From Perkinsus chesapeaki (Eukaryota; Perkinsozoa; Perkinsida; Perkinsidae), in assembly GCA_013115145.1 (NCBI GenBank), contig JAAPAO010000447.1, positions 1 to 30,020 of the forward strand: a DNA stretch of 30,020 nucleotides, in the 5' to 3' direction. A program made the translations under genes and the position numbers. Below the pieces are notes generated by a model. That model was not told the DNA's origin and ran no database searches. It was given only the letters and a program-made list of their open reading frames with translations. Below, in pieces: positions 12,001 through 23,100 of the stretch. Position 1 is the stretch's first letter. Every line of letters begins with the position of its first letter.

Positions 12001-13186
12001 ATCATCTGTTTATCTGACCGTTTTTTTGCTTTGCTATAGAACGGTACTTCTAGTATCCCTCAAGTAGCTCAAATCTTTTCTTAAAGGGAATCGCGTCGCT
12101 GAGTTTGCAGTTCAAACTAAGAAGAAAAAATCCTGAACTCCAGGGCGAGTGGCTCTCCATGACTCTGAGCGAGTCGCCCCCCTCAGTTTCTGCCTGGTTG
12201 GGCGCCTCTTTCACTCTGATCTGAGGGACTCCCTCAGATCAGAGTGAAAGAGCATAGTATTAATATGAGTATAATAATTAATTATTATAGCTAATTAATT
12301 GCTATTGATACAATTTTAATTAGTGGAATACATTTTGCCTTCTAAATACATATATTCCCGGATCTACAGCTTGTCGTTTCAGATACAAAATTCCTTTATG
12401 TACCTGGATAGTCTACTACTACTCCTCGTCACCTCGTATAGTAGTAATCAGATAACCTACTGGGACCAACTCACTCAACCATTAACGCGTCCTTGGACCC
12501 TGGCTGCTATTATCAACGCTGCAGTAACTGGTAGGCTTTCTTGCGCGCCCTGAAATTATAGAGTTGCTGGAACAAGCGTGAACGTGTGAGAACGTGTGAA
12601 AGTACGGAGTCAGGGCTTGTCGTCTGAAGCGGTTAATGTATCCTGGCATGGCCCCATTGGGAATTTCAAAAACGAAAATTGTTTGGTAACTAGCAAAGGA
12701 TGATTGATAAAATGTGAAGTATGAATTCTTCGGGTTCACTGGCTGCAATCACAGACTGCAAGTCTGTGAGTGCAGTCAAAGACTTGTCAGTCTTTTCACT
12801 TGCAGTCAAAGACTTAACTGCAAGTTTGGAGGGTCCAATCACCACAACGCGCGCGGCCATCAGTTTAATACTGTACCTCCCGCTTGCATGGTCCTCTCAG
12901 GTATAGTAACTGGTTTTGTTCTTCGTTCCCTTGGCTCGATTATCAAGTCTATCGCCGCTGCTGTAGAACTTTGGGGCACGGCCCTGGCGAGCTGCGTAAG
13001 CATCCCAGTAATTGAGAATTATTGTAACTGTTTCAACATTAGATACTCTTCGGGTATTCGCTCTCATATTCGGCCATTGTTGGGATACTCTTCGTTTCAG
13101 TTGGAGTGTGGTTGTATGGCACTAACGAAAGTGAGATTGGAAATTGGAATGTGCCCAACAAATTTCACTCTCCCGAAAATAATTAA
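9012..13186 (+). CDS. Nucleotide-sugar transporter, SLC35A/UDP-sugar family (8 exons)
   Basis: A multi-spanning Golgi/ER antiporter that brings nucleotide sugars into the lumen in exchange for the nucleoside monophosphate. Exons: 9012-9143, 9554-9750, 9796-9880, 10431-10587, 10635-10756, 12383-12530, 12901-12995 and 13043-13186. Their lengths sum to 1080 nt and every phase closes, giving 359 residues, normal for the family. Signatures: LLQTRIIITAVLYQLL (the family QLKI/TTA helix), SSSAGIFSEKLLK (the conserved G-x-x-x-E-x-LLK region), IIKSIAAAVELWGT, and a last helix VGILFVSVGVWLYG. The exon 2 start (9554) is the least certain; a small extra exon in intron 1 is possible. The substrate cannot be told from sequence. 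Intron 5 (10757-12382) is 1.6 kb and holds a separate ORF and hairpin DNA. Confidence 0.87.
9172..9292 (+). repeat. Interspersed CA-tailed element, copy 1, with flanking direct repeats
   Basis: The element body (about 9210-9264) ends in GTTGGACTATAAACTCACA plus a CA-rich tail and is shared with 10837-10868 and 15963-16000. It sits between two copies of a TACCACAATT... direct repeat (from 9172 and from 9265, about 26 of 29 matching). Located in intron 1 of the transporter gene. Confidence 0.65.
10830..10875 (+). repeat. Interspersed CA-tailed element, copy 2
   Basis: The insert 10837-10868 carries TTCGGCGTTGGACTATAAAC and a (CA)n tail. It is bounded by GTCACCC at 10830-10836 and 10869-10875. 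In the large transporter intron, same orientation as the gene. Confidence 0.65.
11535..11888 (+). CDS. Unassigned ORF nested in the transporter intron; faint TTF/BED zinc-finger look
   Basis: A 117-codon ORF starts at ATG 11535 and stops with TAG, wholly inside intron 5 of the nucleotide-sugar transporter. The N-terminus is Ser/Pro-rich (SSSSSSTTPPPPKP), followed by charged residues. The second half has RQGWFDRFEWLVN, then MRCHIH, then FVRTNT. The order W-x3-F-x-WL, then M-x-C, then F-V, resembles the start of TTF/BED-type zinc fingers of hAT-derived proteins. The expected second Cys is absent and the terminal His pair is not clear. I do not claim the family. It may be a decayed transposon-derived fragment, one exon of a nested gene, or chance. 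The final GAG|GTCTCC could be a donor. Confidence 0.3.
   Translation: MQQSVDRMFNRAFPRKRQLPSSSSSSTTPPPPKPESVSSKDTSEEKASVCKPRQGWFDRFEWLVNLRSTMGQDRLESMMRCHIHRDTLHQLDLKKVVNTFVRTNTTRMAHFKLFEVS
12206..12252. repeat. Perfect palindrome, 23-bp arms around one base
   Basis: Left arm 12206-12228, single centre C at 12229, right arm 12230-12252, with no mismatch. It lies in intron 5 of the transporter. Just upstream (about 12142-12178) is an imperfect inverted repeat starting GGCGAGTGGCTCT and ending GAGCGAGTCGCC. Transcribed, the pair would form two strong hairpins. Confidence 0.95.
12749..12825. repeat. Hairpin cluster with repeated GCAGTCAAAGACTT
   Basis: Three inverted repeats in a row: arms 12749-12757/12761-12769 (3-nt loop), 12778-12784/12789-12795 (4-nt loop) and 12798-12806/12817-12825 (10-nt loop). 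The 14-mer GCAGTCAAAGACTT occurs twice here. All lie in intron 6 of the transporter (12531-12900). Confidence 0.8.
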
Positions 13187-13331
13187 TATTAATATTCTAT
13201 TTCTTTGTTAACGGTGCGATTCTCAGGCTCGCCAGTGACGGTTAAGATCGACTGACGGTGACACATACTAGTGTAGCTGTGCTTTCCTGTATGATAGTGT
13301 TTGTTGCGCTGTGGTTTGGTGTTTTATGGTT

Positions 13332-13341
13332 TTTCTATCAG
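13332..13341 (+). promoter_or_regulatory. Possible spliced-leader acceptor upstream of TIM9
   Basis: A TTTTTCTATCAG-like polypyrimidine tract and AG end 24 bases before the TIM9 ATG, in a 179-bp gap. Trans-splicing is inferred from the compact same-strand layout and from reports of spliced leaders in Perkinsus/dinoflagellates. It could equally end a short 5' UTR intron. Confidence 0.3.
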
Positions 13342-13365
13342 AATTGATACTATTAAGTTTGTGTA

Positions 13366-14074
13366 ATGTCTGGTATGGACCCTAGTGCAGTACCGGGCTT
13401 TAATGCTCTTTCAAATGCTGATCAAAGAACTGTTGAAGCTGAAATGCAGCGGCTTCAGGTGCCGAACGACTAGCGTCTGGAATGCGCTCGATAGTCTACC
13501 TGCCTTTTATAACATTTGAATTCCCGTTAATCCATTTCGCCTAACGAGACAGGACTTCCGATTTATTCCAACACCACCTTTAGCCGCCATTATGGCCTAT
13601 GGGAACTAGGGGCTTGGAGACCTAGTGTCCAAGAACTACCAGTGCTCGAATATTTATCTCCGATGTGTTGATGAGGGCAAGTGATTGGCCGACTGGATTA
13701 AGGACAGCATACTGATCGAATAAATCCAAGTTGTTCTTTAACACATTTCCATTTTCTTTCAGATGCGTGATTCGATGAATACCTACAACAACATGGTCAA
13801 TAGATGCTTCAGTACGTGCGTTAGAAGCTTCAACGAGAAGAAAGTCAATGGCGAAGAAGTGAGCGGAGCGAAGCGTTTCATGTTTACCATTTTTGTCATG
13901 GCTCAGATCGATTGCACCAAGCGATGTGTGCAAAAGTTCGTGATGTATTCGCAGCGTGTGGCGTTGAGGTTTGCTGAACACAATGCCGAGCAGTCGAAAA
14001 TTCTACAGGAAAATGAATCTCGAGGGAACACCTTGGAGATATACAAGGAGAATGAGAAGAAGGGTGTTGAGTAA
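13366..14074 (+). CDS. TIM9: TIM9-like small Tim chaperone of the mitochondrial intermembrane space (3 exons)
   Basis: With TIM10 it forms the hexameric chaperone that guides hydrophobic carrier proteins across the intermembrane space. Exons 13366-13458, 13763-13858 and 13907-14074 are all phase 0 and give 118 residues. The fold is marked by twin CX3C motifs, CFSTC and CTKRC, spaced as in the family. The following helix KFVMYSQRVALRFAEHN matches the TIM9 pattern (SxRVxxRFxEHN) better than TIM10. The N-terminal leader and the charged C-terminal tail make it longer than the usual 85-95 residues. There is no presequence, as expected for MIA-dependent import. Intron 2 (48 nt) falls between the two CX3C motifs and has no in-frame stop, so retention would insert 16 residues. 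The first donor (GTGCCG) is weak. Confidence 0.9.
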
Positions 14075-14159
14075 AGCCCCCTTGTTGTACAGTGGAAATT
14101 ACTGTTTCTAGTTGCAGTTGGTGTTTTGCTAGTAGTGAATGAATACGGCCAAGTAGGTT

Positions 14160-17100
14160 ATGTCTGATGGTGGTCGGATACGTTCATTGAGCCCTCGGAA
14201 AGGCGGCCGTGTCAGGGAGCTTTCGCCGTCTCCGATTGATAGAGATGATCTCGATGTTGATGAATTGGCTGATAGAATAGTTTTAATGAGAAGTCCATGG
14301 CAAATGCCAAGCGATAGGATGGTAGGCTCTTTCATACCGTATTCTCCTCAACGATATCGACATTAATGTGTAGCACTGTCATCCCAATTATTATTGTGTA
14401 TAGTCCCTTTTTTTCATACACACGTTTTCACTAAAAGATTTGCAACCTGACTTATACACCAACAACAGGTATCGTATCAAGAAAAATAAAGATAAACTGT
14501 CGTCGTGGAATTGCAGATGTTGCTAATGAGACCTTCGTCTGACAACTGCACGGTCCTCCGTTGTAGGATATACACTTCTCCCGTCATTGAGTTTGGGCGG
14601 TCTTGGTACGCCTGAGACTATCAATCGCAAGCTGTGTTTGACCGTCTTTCTTCATCGCTGTTTTCACGTGACGTGAATGAAGCACAGAGGAGGACTCCTT
14701 TGTCATCGTTTGTGGTGGTTTGCAATGCACCACAGGGGGCATTTTGGACGTTGTGAAGGTTCAAAAGTGTTGTCATTGATTAGGCACATCGCAATAACAT
14801 CAACGTTGTATCGGAGTACCTTACTGATCGATATGGATGCAACTTCGCCGTGTGGAATATTGAAAGATCTCAGAGATCTTTGGTGGAGCCGGAGAAGTTC
14901 AGGAATCAGGTGAGAAAGGGCGTGGGTTCGATTCTTTACTGCGGTGAGATCGATGAAGCTCCTTAGAAAAGCGGTCTAATCGTCAAGCGCTCAAGATCAA
15001 TTGGCGCAACTTATGGTGCACGTAAATCGATATGGAAGTGATTTGTTAATAGTAATTTAACCTCGTACAGTGAGACTGGGATGAGGGCTGCTCGGCAGAT
15101 TCGAGGGGTTACACGCGAACATAGACACACTCGCGAGCCGGAAGTTGCCGATTGTTAAAGTGGACATGTGAATCTGTCGCAGGTCCTGGCATTTATTCAA
15201 TCGTTTGAGATATTCGACTCATGTCTGAATGTTCTTATTTTTCTTCGAACTTCTACAGTATCATTTGATGCCATATAGATAGTAAAGGCTGGTAGATACG
15301 CCGACATTGCTTGGTTTTCTTCAGATTCTTAATTTTACCCTACCGGCTACAGAAGCAAAAGGCCAAAGCTTATTATTGGCTCCACCAAGTCTAGGTAGGA
15401 TTGGTCACGTCTAATGTTGTGGAGCATTCCTATTTCAGAGTTACTTAGTCGTTTTTGTTCGTCCTTGCTCTTCTGGCTTGAACTAGACCGCACGAGGTTC
15501 GTGGCTGTTATTCACTGCAGAGATACGTCAGTAAGCCTATTGCGTCGAGAATTCGCCTCACTTACCCGAATTCATGGTGAAACCGTTTGTCTATCCGGTT
15601 TGCTATTTCTCGAGTGGAACATTTGACACCAGTTTCTAGGGTCTCTGGAATGTATACAAGTTGCTTCCGCGGTGTTCTATAATAGGATGCTTGGATGTTC
15701 CACCGCGAACCCTTGGGATAAATATCTTACTTTTGAATTCTTTGCCGAATTTTTTAGGAAAAATTGGGGGGAAATGAATTTTTCCATTTTTTATTTTTCG
15801 TCTCAGCCGACCACTTTACTGTTCATAATAGCGGCGTTGGTGTCGACTGGTGTATGTGCCGAAGTTAGAGATGCTATCGGCTACCTCAGAGAGAGATACG
15901 CTCTTACCGAACAGGTGGGGTGCGGCCTGGGGGTGAACCGTGAAGTATCCACGCATGAATAACTAAGCCAATTTTCGGCGTTGGACTATAAACTCACACA
16001 CATGAATAAGCCACTTTTGAAGAATATGAAATGCGGAGTTGTTCAGCCTGTTCTTTAGTACCTACTTTTTGTATTCTCCTACTCACTTTTTTCTGGTCTT
16101 GCATTGTTGTCATAATAACAGCCTAAAAGAATGCCGGTATCGTGTCAGTATTAATAATGTCATTTATTATCAAAATTGCTACTATGATTGAGCTATTAGT
16201 TACCATCAAAGGAAATAATATCATTCTCGGCAAAAAGATATGTTTGCTAATTTGGCCCGATTTTCACCGGGATATGAAAACCTCCGAATCGGGAAATTAT
16301 ATTACGCAAATGCTCAGTAAACCGGCGCTGAAGAAAAAAGCAGTAGAAAATAATTTTAATCGTTGTAAAATAATCTTGCGCGAAACGGCCCGGGAGTTCG
16401 GAAAAATAACTAGAAGGCGCTTTGGTTTCAATGAGCATCTCGGGCTTATGCTGCCGGTATGTCACATGCGCTGTGTAACTGTCCCCTGTCAGAGTAACAA
16501 TGTTACTGTACGATCCACCAGCGTTGAGCGAGACGCCTCCTTGGAGGGTTCTCGATCTACAGTGAAGTTCACGGAGCCTACTTCATGGCCACACAGTCTT
16601 CAACGGTGAGGTGTGGTAGATGTAGCTTCTGCTGTTAGAGAACTCCACCAGGAAAGAATTTTCCTGCGGGAAGGCGAGAAAATTTCGGTGGAATTTTTCA
16701 TCGCCTGGTCTAGCGTGGAGTGATGGATAAGAATTTGAGGCTTCACTGAGGAGGCTGAAGAGACCTTGATTTGCTATCACAACATCATTGCGGCGATGAG
16801 TTGTTTTGGTAGGTACGCCAAATACCTTCAGAAGCTCATTACGGCTGATGCTGGTGCAGCGAGGCAGACACCAACGTAAGCGATCTCCACGACATTTACG
16901 AAGAATTTTTTTCTAACGGGAAATTGCGGAAAAATCCAGCTTCAGAAGTGGACAAAGATTGTCGATTAAAAGGATCGCGCTGAGGAATTGATGGACCTTT
17001 GGTGATGATACTTTAGAGGCTGACTGAGACCGCTAATCTCGTACCGGCGACCAATTCCATTACAAAATCCAAACGGGAACTGCACTGAATAGTTCGTTGA

Positions 17101-20100
17101 TTCTCTAGAGCTTGAGATGTTTGATAACTCCCCACCGAGCGCCTACTGTTTAGATACCTGCTTAAGATGGTCATTATTGATCACTTTATTCCTCCAGCTT
17201 CGGATATTTACGTTGAAGTCGGGGAAGTTGTATTGGATAGATCGGAGCAGTTCAAGTCTGAGATTGGCGTCCTGGCCACCGATAACACCTATGCGATTGT
17301 GTGAGGAACAGTGGTTCGGGCGCTGCCGTGAAATAACTAGTCGGCGAGGAAAACTTTGATCTTGAAGCGAAAACGTGAAGTGGAGCCACCCTAGCTTAGC
17401 CAGCTTAGCTGAAGAACCTTTAAATTCTTCAGTCATGGTTAAGTCATGCTTCCCGATAACTAATATTACCCTTTATATTACCCTTTATATTACCCTTTAT
17501 ATTACCCTTTATATTACCCGTATATTGTATTTGACGGTATGGAAGGCAGAAGTATATGAAACCGATCCGGGGAAGGATAAAATTCAGGAGTATAACTGGT
17601 AAAGGCTGCTAAACGCACTTTTGCCTCCTGTTTCAGAGACTCCGACGAAATGACAGGGTCAATGACTGTAGATATGACCCACGGTGGAGAGTATACTGTG
17701 GTGCTTCGTGGAGATGTCGGTATCGTTATCAAAAGTAGAACAAGATCAAGGTTGAGTGCAAGATACTTCTTCCATACCGGTAAGGTGCAAATGGCAAATA
17801 CGACGCCGTGCTGCCAGAGAAATTGTGACTTTTCCAACAGCCTTCAGTTGACTATTATTTTGTTAAGGGTTTCTTGACAAACTGTACGAAGATTAGATTC
17901 ATGAAGAGAGTGTGGCTCTGAACATATGAAAGGTGCTGCAAAAGAGTGAACCCTTCATGGGCTGATTTCCTCGGCACGGGAACACAGATCTGAGATTGAA
18001 TTCCACAAACTGCACGAACCTGAGAGAGTCGCATCGCGTCTCTTCGCTCAAGCCTCTTGTGCGAAGGACCCAATCTAATATACATTCCTAATGCAAACTT
18101 CACGTGCATTTATTAGCCATGCCAGCTGCGCCGATTTTCCACCTTTATTGTCTCTCACTGCTGACAATGGACTTGGTCGGCATACTTGTTATTCATGGGG
18201 AACACGCACCTAGGACGCCCGCTGACTAGCTCCTCAACCTTAGTTGCTCCTGATGAGAGAAAAAGAGCTCGAATTCCACAGAAAAAGAAATATGCTTTTA
18301 ATAGCATCTAGAAGAAATCGCACGAGTCTTCGAGTTGTTCTTCGCAGCGTTCGTCGGTAACGATGAGGGTGAGATATTAGAGCTGGGCGTTGATGATATG
18401 GATGTCACTGGATTTGATGCTGGCCAAATACCTAAGGACTTCAAACTTACATTGTCCCTCAACAGGTAGGTACCCAGCTATATGGTCGTCATTATAAACT
18501 GATAAGTACGTGTTATGAATTGTACTTCTATCATATGATATGTATACATTAGCTAAATTTATATATTATTAATTATAAGCCCATCCACAAAACTGTATCA
18601 CATCAACGCTAGTTCATTCGATATAACGAGCTTAATGATCATTCTTTTTGTCAGTTGATCCTAGAGGTGTACGAATCACGATAGTCATCACTGTGATGAC
18701 GTTTTTGCCCGGCCAGTCATATTTTGTGAAACTGCCAAAAATCGCGCCTCCTATTTACTATCAGTCTACCATACTATCTATATACTATTGATTTACTAAC
18801 AAACAATAGAAATTGTTCTTAGACCCTTGAAAAACACGAGTTGATAAGAATTTGACGCGCGGTGTATATTGTATTTATTCATTTATAATGAATGATGAGC
18901 CATCGGAAAGTATGCAGTTCGTAAGATTCACACTGGCCAGATATGGAACGTTCCGAATTCGATGTCTGTCGTGATTAGTCTTTTTAAAATCAGCGGAATA
19001 GCCTTTGGGATTCTCGGGAAAAAGTAAAGGGGAACGAGCCAGACATTAGTTAATCTCAAGAACGAGACTATTAACCTCAAAAAAGTAACTCTTGAAGATA
19101 TCTTCTACTTGTGTTGCCCAGGTGGAGCGTTGAGGACCAAGAACGTTTCGAGGACAGAAAAAGGAAAAGGGCCGAGGACGAGGCTTTGGCTCGAGGGGAG
19201 CATTTGCAGCGGATCCGTAAGGCATCCTTTTGGCGATTCCCATGGCACCTGTAAGGATCTCTGAGCGGCTCTGCTGTTGCTGAGGATGATGTGTCACCAT
19301 CGCAACGACGTAAAGTGGGTAAGCTTAGCGATATGTCACCGTCTGCGCGAAAGGGAAGTGATTGGTCGACGGTGACGCTTACGAGGGAGACGGCAATATT
19401 GGAAAAACCCAAGGGGAAGGGGTAAGACTTCATGGAGGAACTGATACAACTGTACGCTGTTCTTCCCGCTAGTATAGCAATATCAATCCATCATTTAGTT
19501 CGCATATGATCTGGCCCTCCATATGATTCATTAGTGTATTCTTGCTGTGGCGAGATTCTAGTCTTAATGCATTAATCTTTTTCCGAATAAAGCTTCTCCA
19601 GATTTCCCATCTGCTCACGTTTGGTGCCTCAGGAAAGTGTTTTTCGATCATCACATGTTGGCACCGACGGTGCTGGCTAAGACCCGTACCGCATCCCACT
19701 TTCCTCTTTCACCCTGTAATAGAGGTTGTGATCCAGTGGCTGCTCTAGAGGACCGTGGCTTCGAGAGGATTCATGCTGGCATATCTCTGGAGGTAACCAT
19801 TCGCTGCACTTTACATATCGGTGGCTCGGCTATTACTGCCTGGCCAGCTGGGTAGCCCAACTCTGGTTCAAGTCGTTGACAACTACCCGGTCGGAGGAGG
19901 TCTGCATCACTCTACACTAAGAAATAGTTTATATCGGGCGACTTTCTTCACGCGCCACGATATTCTGTGCCCTCAGGTATCGGATATGAACCTGTTCGAA
20001 GCCTATGCGTTTTGCGAACGTTATTTTCCCCTGTCGGTGGCGGCGACTGTTCGATCAGATGGTCGAGGGATTTCCCGCGCGAATAGTTTGGTAAGAAAAG

Positions 20101-23100
20101 TGTCCCGCTTGTGTGACAGGGACGGGGTCCTTAGGCGTATCCTCTACCAGGGAGCATAACAGATGACGACAGCCACCTGATGGAAGATTTCAATCGTCTG
20201 CATTTCCTCGGAGTGCTTAGTCGGGGCGTGGGAGAGGGTCGCCAATCTATTGCGAATGGCGATGACGACAACGCCTCAAGTGTAAATCGTGCCAGAAGGG
20301 CCTCATCGTCACCGGTGAGCCAGCGGTCATTTCGATCGTCGCTGGTGCCGGGGAGCAACCCCGAGTATAGTTCGTCAATTGAAGAAGGTCGATACCCAGC
20401 TACGCAGTCCGAAGATCTTACCTATTTTCGAGGCGCGCGGTCACGTCGTCAGTCGATTTCCAGTGATGTTGTTGGCAGCTATGATGAAGACGATGACGAT
20501 GAGTACCATTTGGTCGACTCCTCCTCGACGACAGGGGGTTGGTACCGGATGCGATACATGTCTCACCTAGCCAGACAAGGTGGACGGACGTTCGGTGACA
20601 CGGCTGGCGGCTGCGGGGGCAGGCCGCTCATGCATCTCCTCGGTCCGGACGTAGGGCTGCCTGTCACAGACAGCCGCTATGAAAGCACAGCAGCCACTGG
20701 TCGAGCTGTTCCGAGATCGTATCATCGCCCATCCATATCGGCGTTGCCGAAAGCCAGAATGCCAGGGGTACCTTCGTCGCGATCGAGGCAAAGAGAGCTG
20801 CAACAACGCCGAACATTGAGGCACTACCAACAGCAGCGGCTGAGGAGAAGCTACGCTAGAAGCGTTTGCACCACCAATAGTGTTATTATGGAGTCACCCC
20901 CGGCTGGGAGTGACGCTAGTGGTATGGTGATGCAAGGGAATCTTGATGAGCTCCCTGAAGATACCTCGGGGTCGGCTCAGTTGTCACCGTTGTCATGGAC
21001 CAAGTGTGATGAGGAGGTCATATCACCGATACCTCAGAGGAGTTCTGATGAGGATGGAGTTGAAGGTTTATCACCTCAGATGGGAACTGCAGTAGTCAGT
21101 AGTGTCATCTATACACAGACTGGTCAAGGACCTTCACAAGTTATGTCTACTATTGAAGGGACGCCACCGCCCTTACCAACTGGTAAAGGGACACCACCGC
21201 CCTTACCAACTGGTAAAGGGACACCACCGCCCTTGCCAACTGGTAGAGGGACACCACCGCCCTTACCAACTGGTAAAGGGACACCACCGCCCTTACCAAC
21301 TGGTAAAGGGACACCACCGCCCTTACCAACTGGTAGAGGGACACCACCGCCCTTACCAACTGGTAAAGGGACACCACCGCCCTTACCAACTGGTAGAGGT
21401 ACCGCTCCTCCTCTACCTTGTGGTAAACCTCTGTCTTCAATCGGATATCGAGTATGCGGTTTAGAGTCTCCTGAGAAGCCCCTACGCTCAAAAACTGGAA
21501 CCCTCCCTAGTGGTAAGGGTATGCCCCCCTCCCTCCCTACTGGTAAGGGTATGCCTCCATCCCTCCCTACTGGTAAGGGTATGCCTCCATCCCTCCCTAC
21601 TGGTAAGGGTATGCCTCCATCCCTTCCTAGTGGTAAGGGTATGCCCCCCTCCCTTCCTAGTGGTAAGGGTATGCCCCCCTCCCTCCCTAGTGGTAAGGGT
21701 ATGCCCCCCTCCCTCCCTAGTGGTAAGGGTATGCCTCCATCCTTCCCTACTGGTAAGGGTATGCCTCTCTCCCTCCCTAGTGGTAAGGGTATGCCTCCAT
21801 CCCTCCCTAGAGGTAAGGGTATGGCTCCTCCTCCTCCTTTGTCTGGCAAGATGACACCTCCCCGAGCAAGCCTTGGTGAAGGCCATCCTCCCAGTCTACC
21901 AAGCGGTAAAGGCATTCCACCTTGTGCTCCGGGCAAAGGAGTTCCCCCGTCCATCGGTGGGAAAGGTCTTCCAGCCCTCCCCAAAGGTGGCGTAGTTACA
22001 CCATGCATGTCACCTGATCGCCCTACTGCCGAGGGATCTCCTATAGTCCTTCGCTCGCCACCTCTGGCATCTCCTCCACCCCCACCATTAAGTAAGTGCC
22101 GCACCTCTAATACGCATTTTTATCATTCAATTTCAGATAGGACATCGCCTCAAAGCGCTCCCAGCAAAAGTAGGCCTAGTTTAATGGCAGTTCTGTTGGA
22201 AACAAAACTCTCAGAAAAGCCAGCGGGTGTCCTACCACTCGGTAAAAAGCTCCATTGGAAGGCAATTCCTGATAGGCTTATAAGTTCTACAATATGGGCA
22301 AGCTACGATGAGGAAGGAGTGAGCCACGGCCATGGCTAGTGATGGTACCAGCTTATCCTTACAGTCCTCGACGCCATCCGATGATCACAGTGGGCAAACG
22401 CTGGCACGTGATGTAGCTGAAATGAAGACTGTTTTTGGGGCGTCAGCTGCTCAGTTGGAAAATAAACATGAAAAGAAGAAAATTGTCGGTGGGGATAAAA
22501 TCAGAGTATCTTTGACTATCTTTTGAGCTTAGATGATCGACCTAAGCTCATTGAGATTCTGGACCAGAAGCGAGCGCAGAATGCAGGGTTGGTCATGGCC
22601 CGGTTACCTGTGGAACTTCTGATTGAAAAAATGGAAAATCTTGACGTCGATAACATGGTTGACGCTTCCGACGATGAAAGTGTTTCACAGTTGAGCCACC
22701 CGCGAGCGGCTGGCTCTAATGTAAGACCTCCTCTTCGATCGTCTAGTAGACGATCGAGTAGACGACGCCTACGCCCATCCTGCTATTCAGAGCGAGACCA
22801 ATACTGAAGGCTGCGCCACAGTGGAGATGCTTGAGAAGCTGTCAAGCATCTTGCCGACTACGGAGGAGGCGGAGATGCTTCGGAGCTATCACGGTGACCT
22901 TTCCCTGCTGAGACCAATTGAGCGTCGATTGATGCCATTGGCTGTGATGAAGAGGCCACAGTTCCGGATAAAAGCCATGGTCGTCTTCCTTACGTTTCCA
23001 GACCAAGTACTTTATTAATGCGCACCGCCGGGTCAAGTTTTGCTTCAGTTGAGTGGCGTCCGTCGATCGATAGGAATATTCCAGGAAGCCTCTGATCAGG

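Noticed and set aside
18194-18311. Separate small gene starting with an ATG near 18197 and needing a -1 frameshift to continue
   Set aside because: The exon at 18312 joins in phase to the formin C2 exon ending at 17779 (FFHT), so the upstream frame is intronic.
19432-19506. ATG at 19432 as the start of a stand-alone FH1-FH2 formin
   Set aside because: The GTAAGA donor at 19422 joins in phase to the exon at 19633, and the upstream PTEN/C2 part fits one formin. A separate start remains a minor option.
21124-22104. 326-codon ORF on the - strand, and other long frames over the same bases
   Set aside because: They are products of the stop-free 30-bp FH1 repeats read in other frames. The + frame splices cleanly into FH2 and is the real one.
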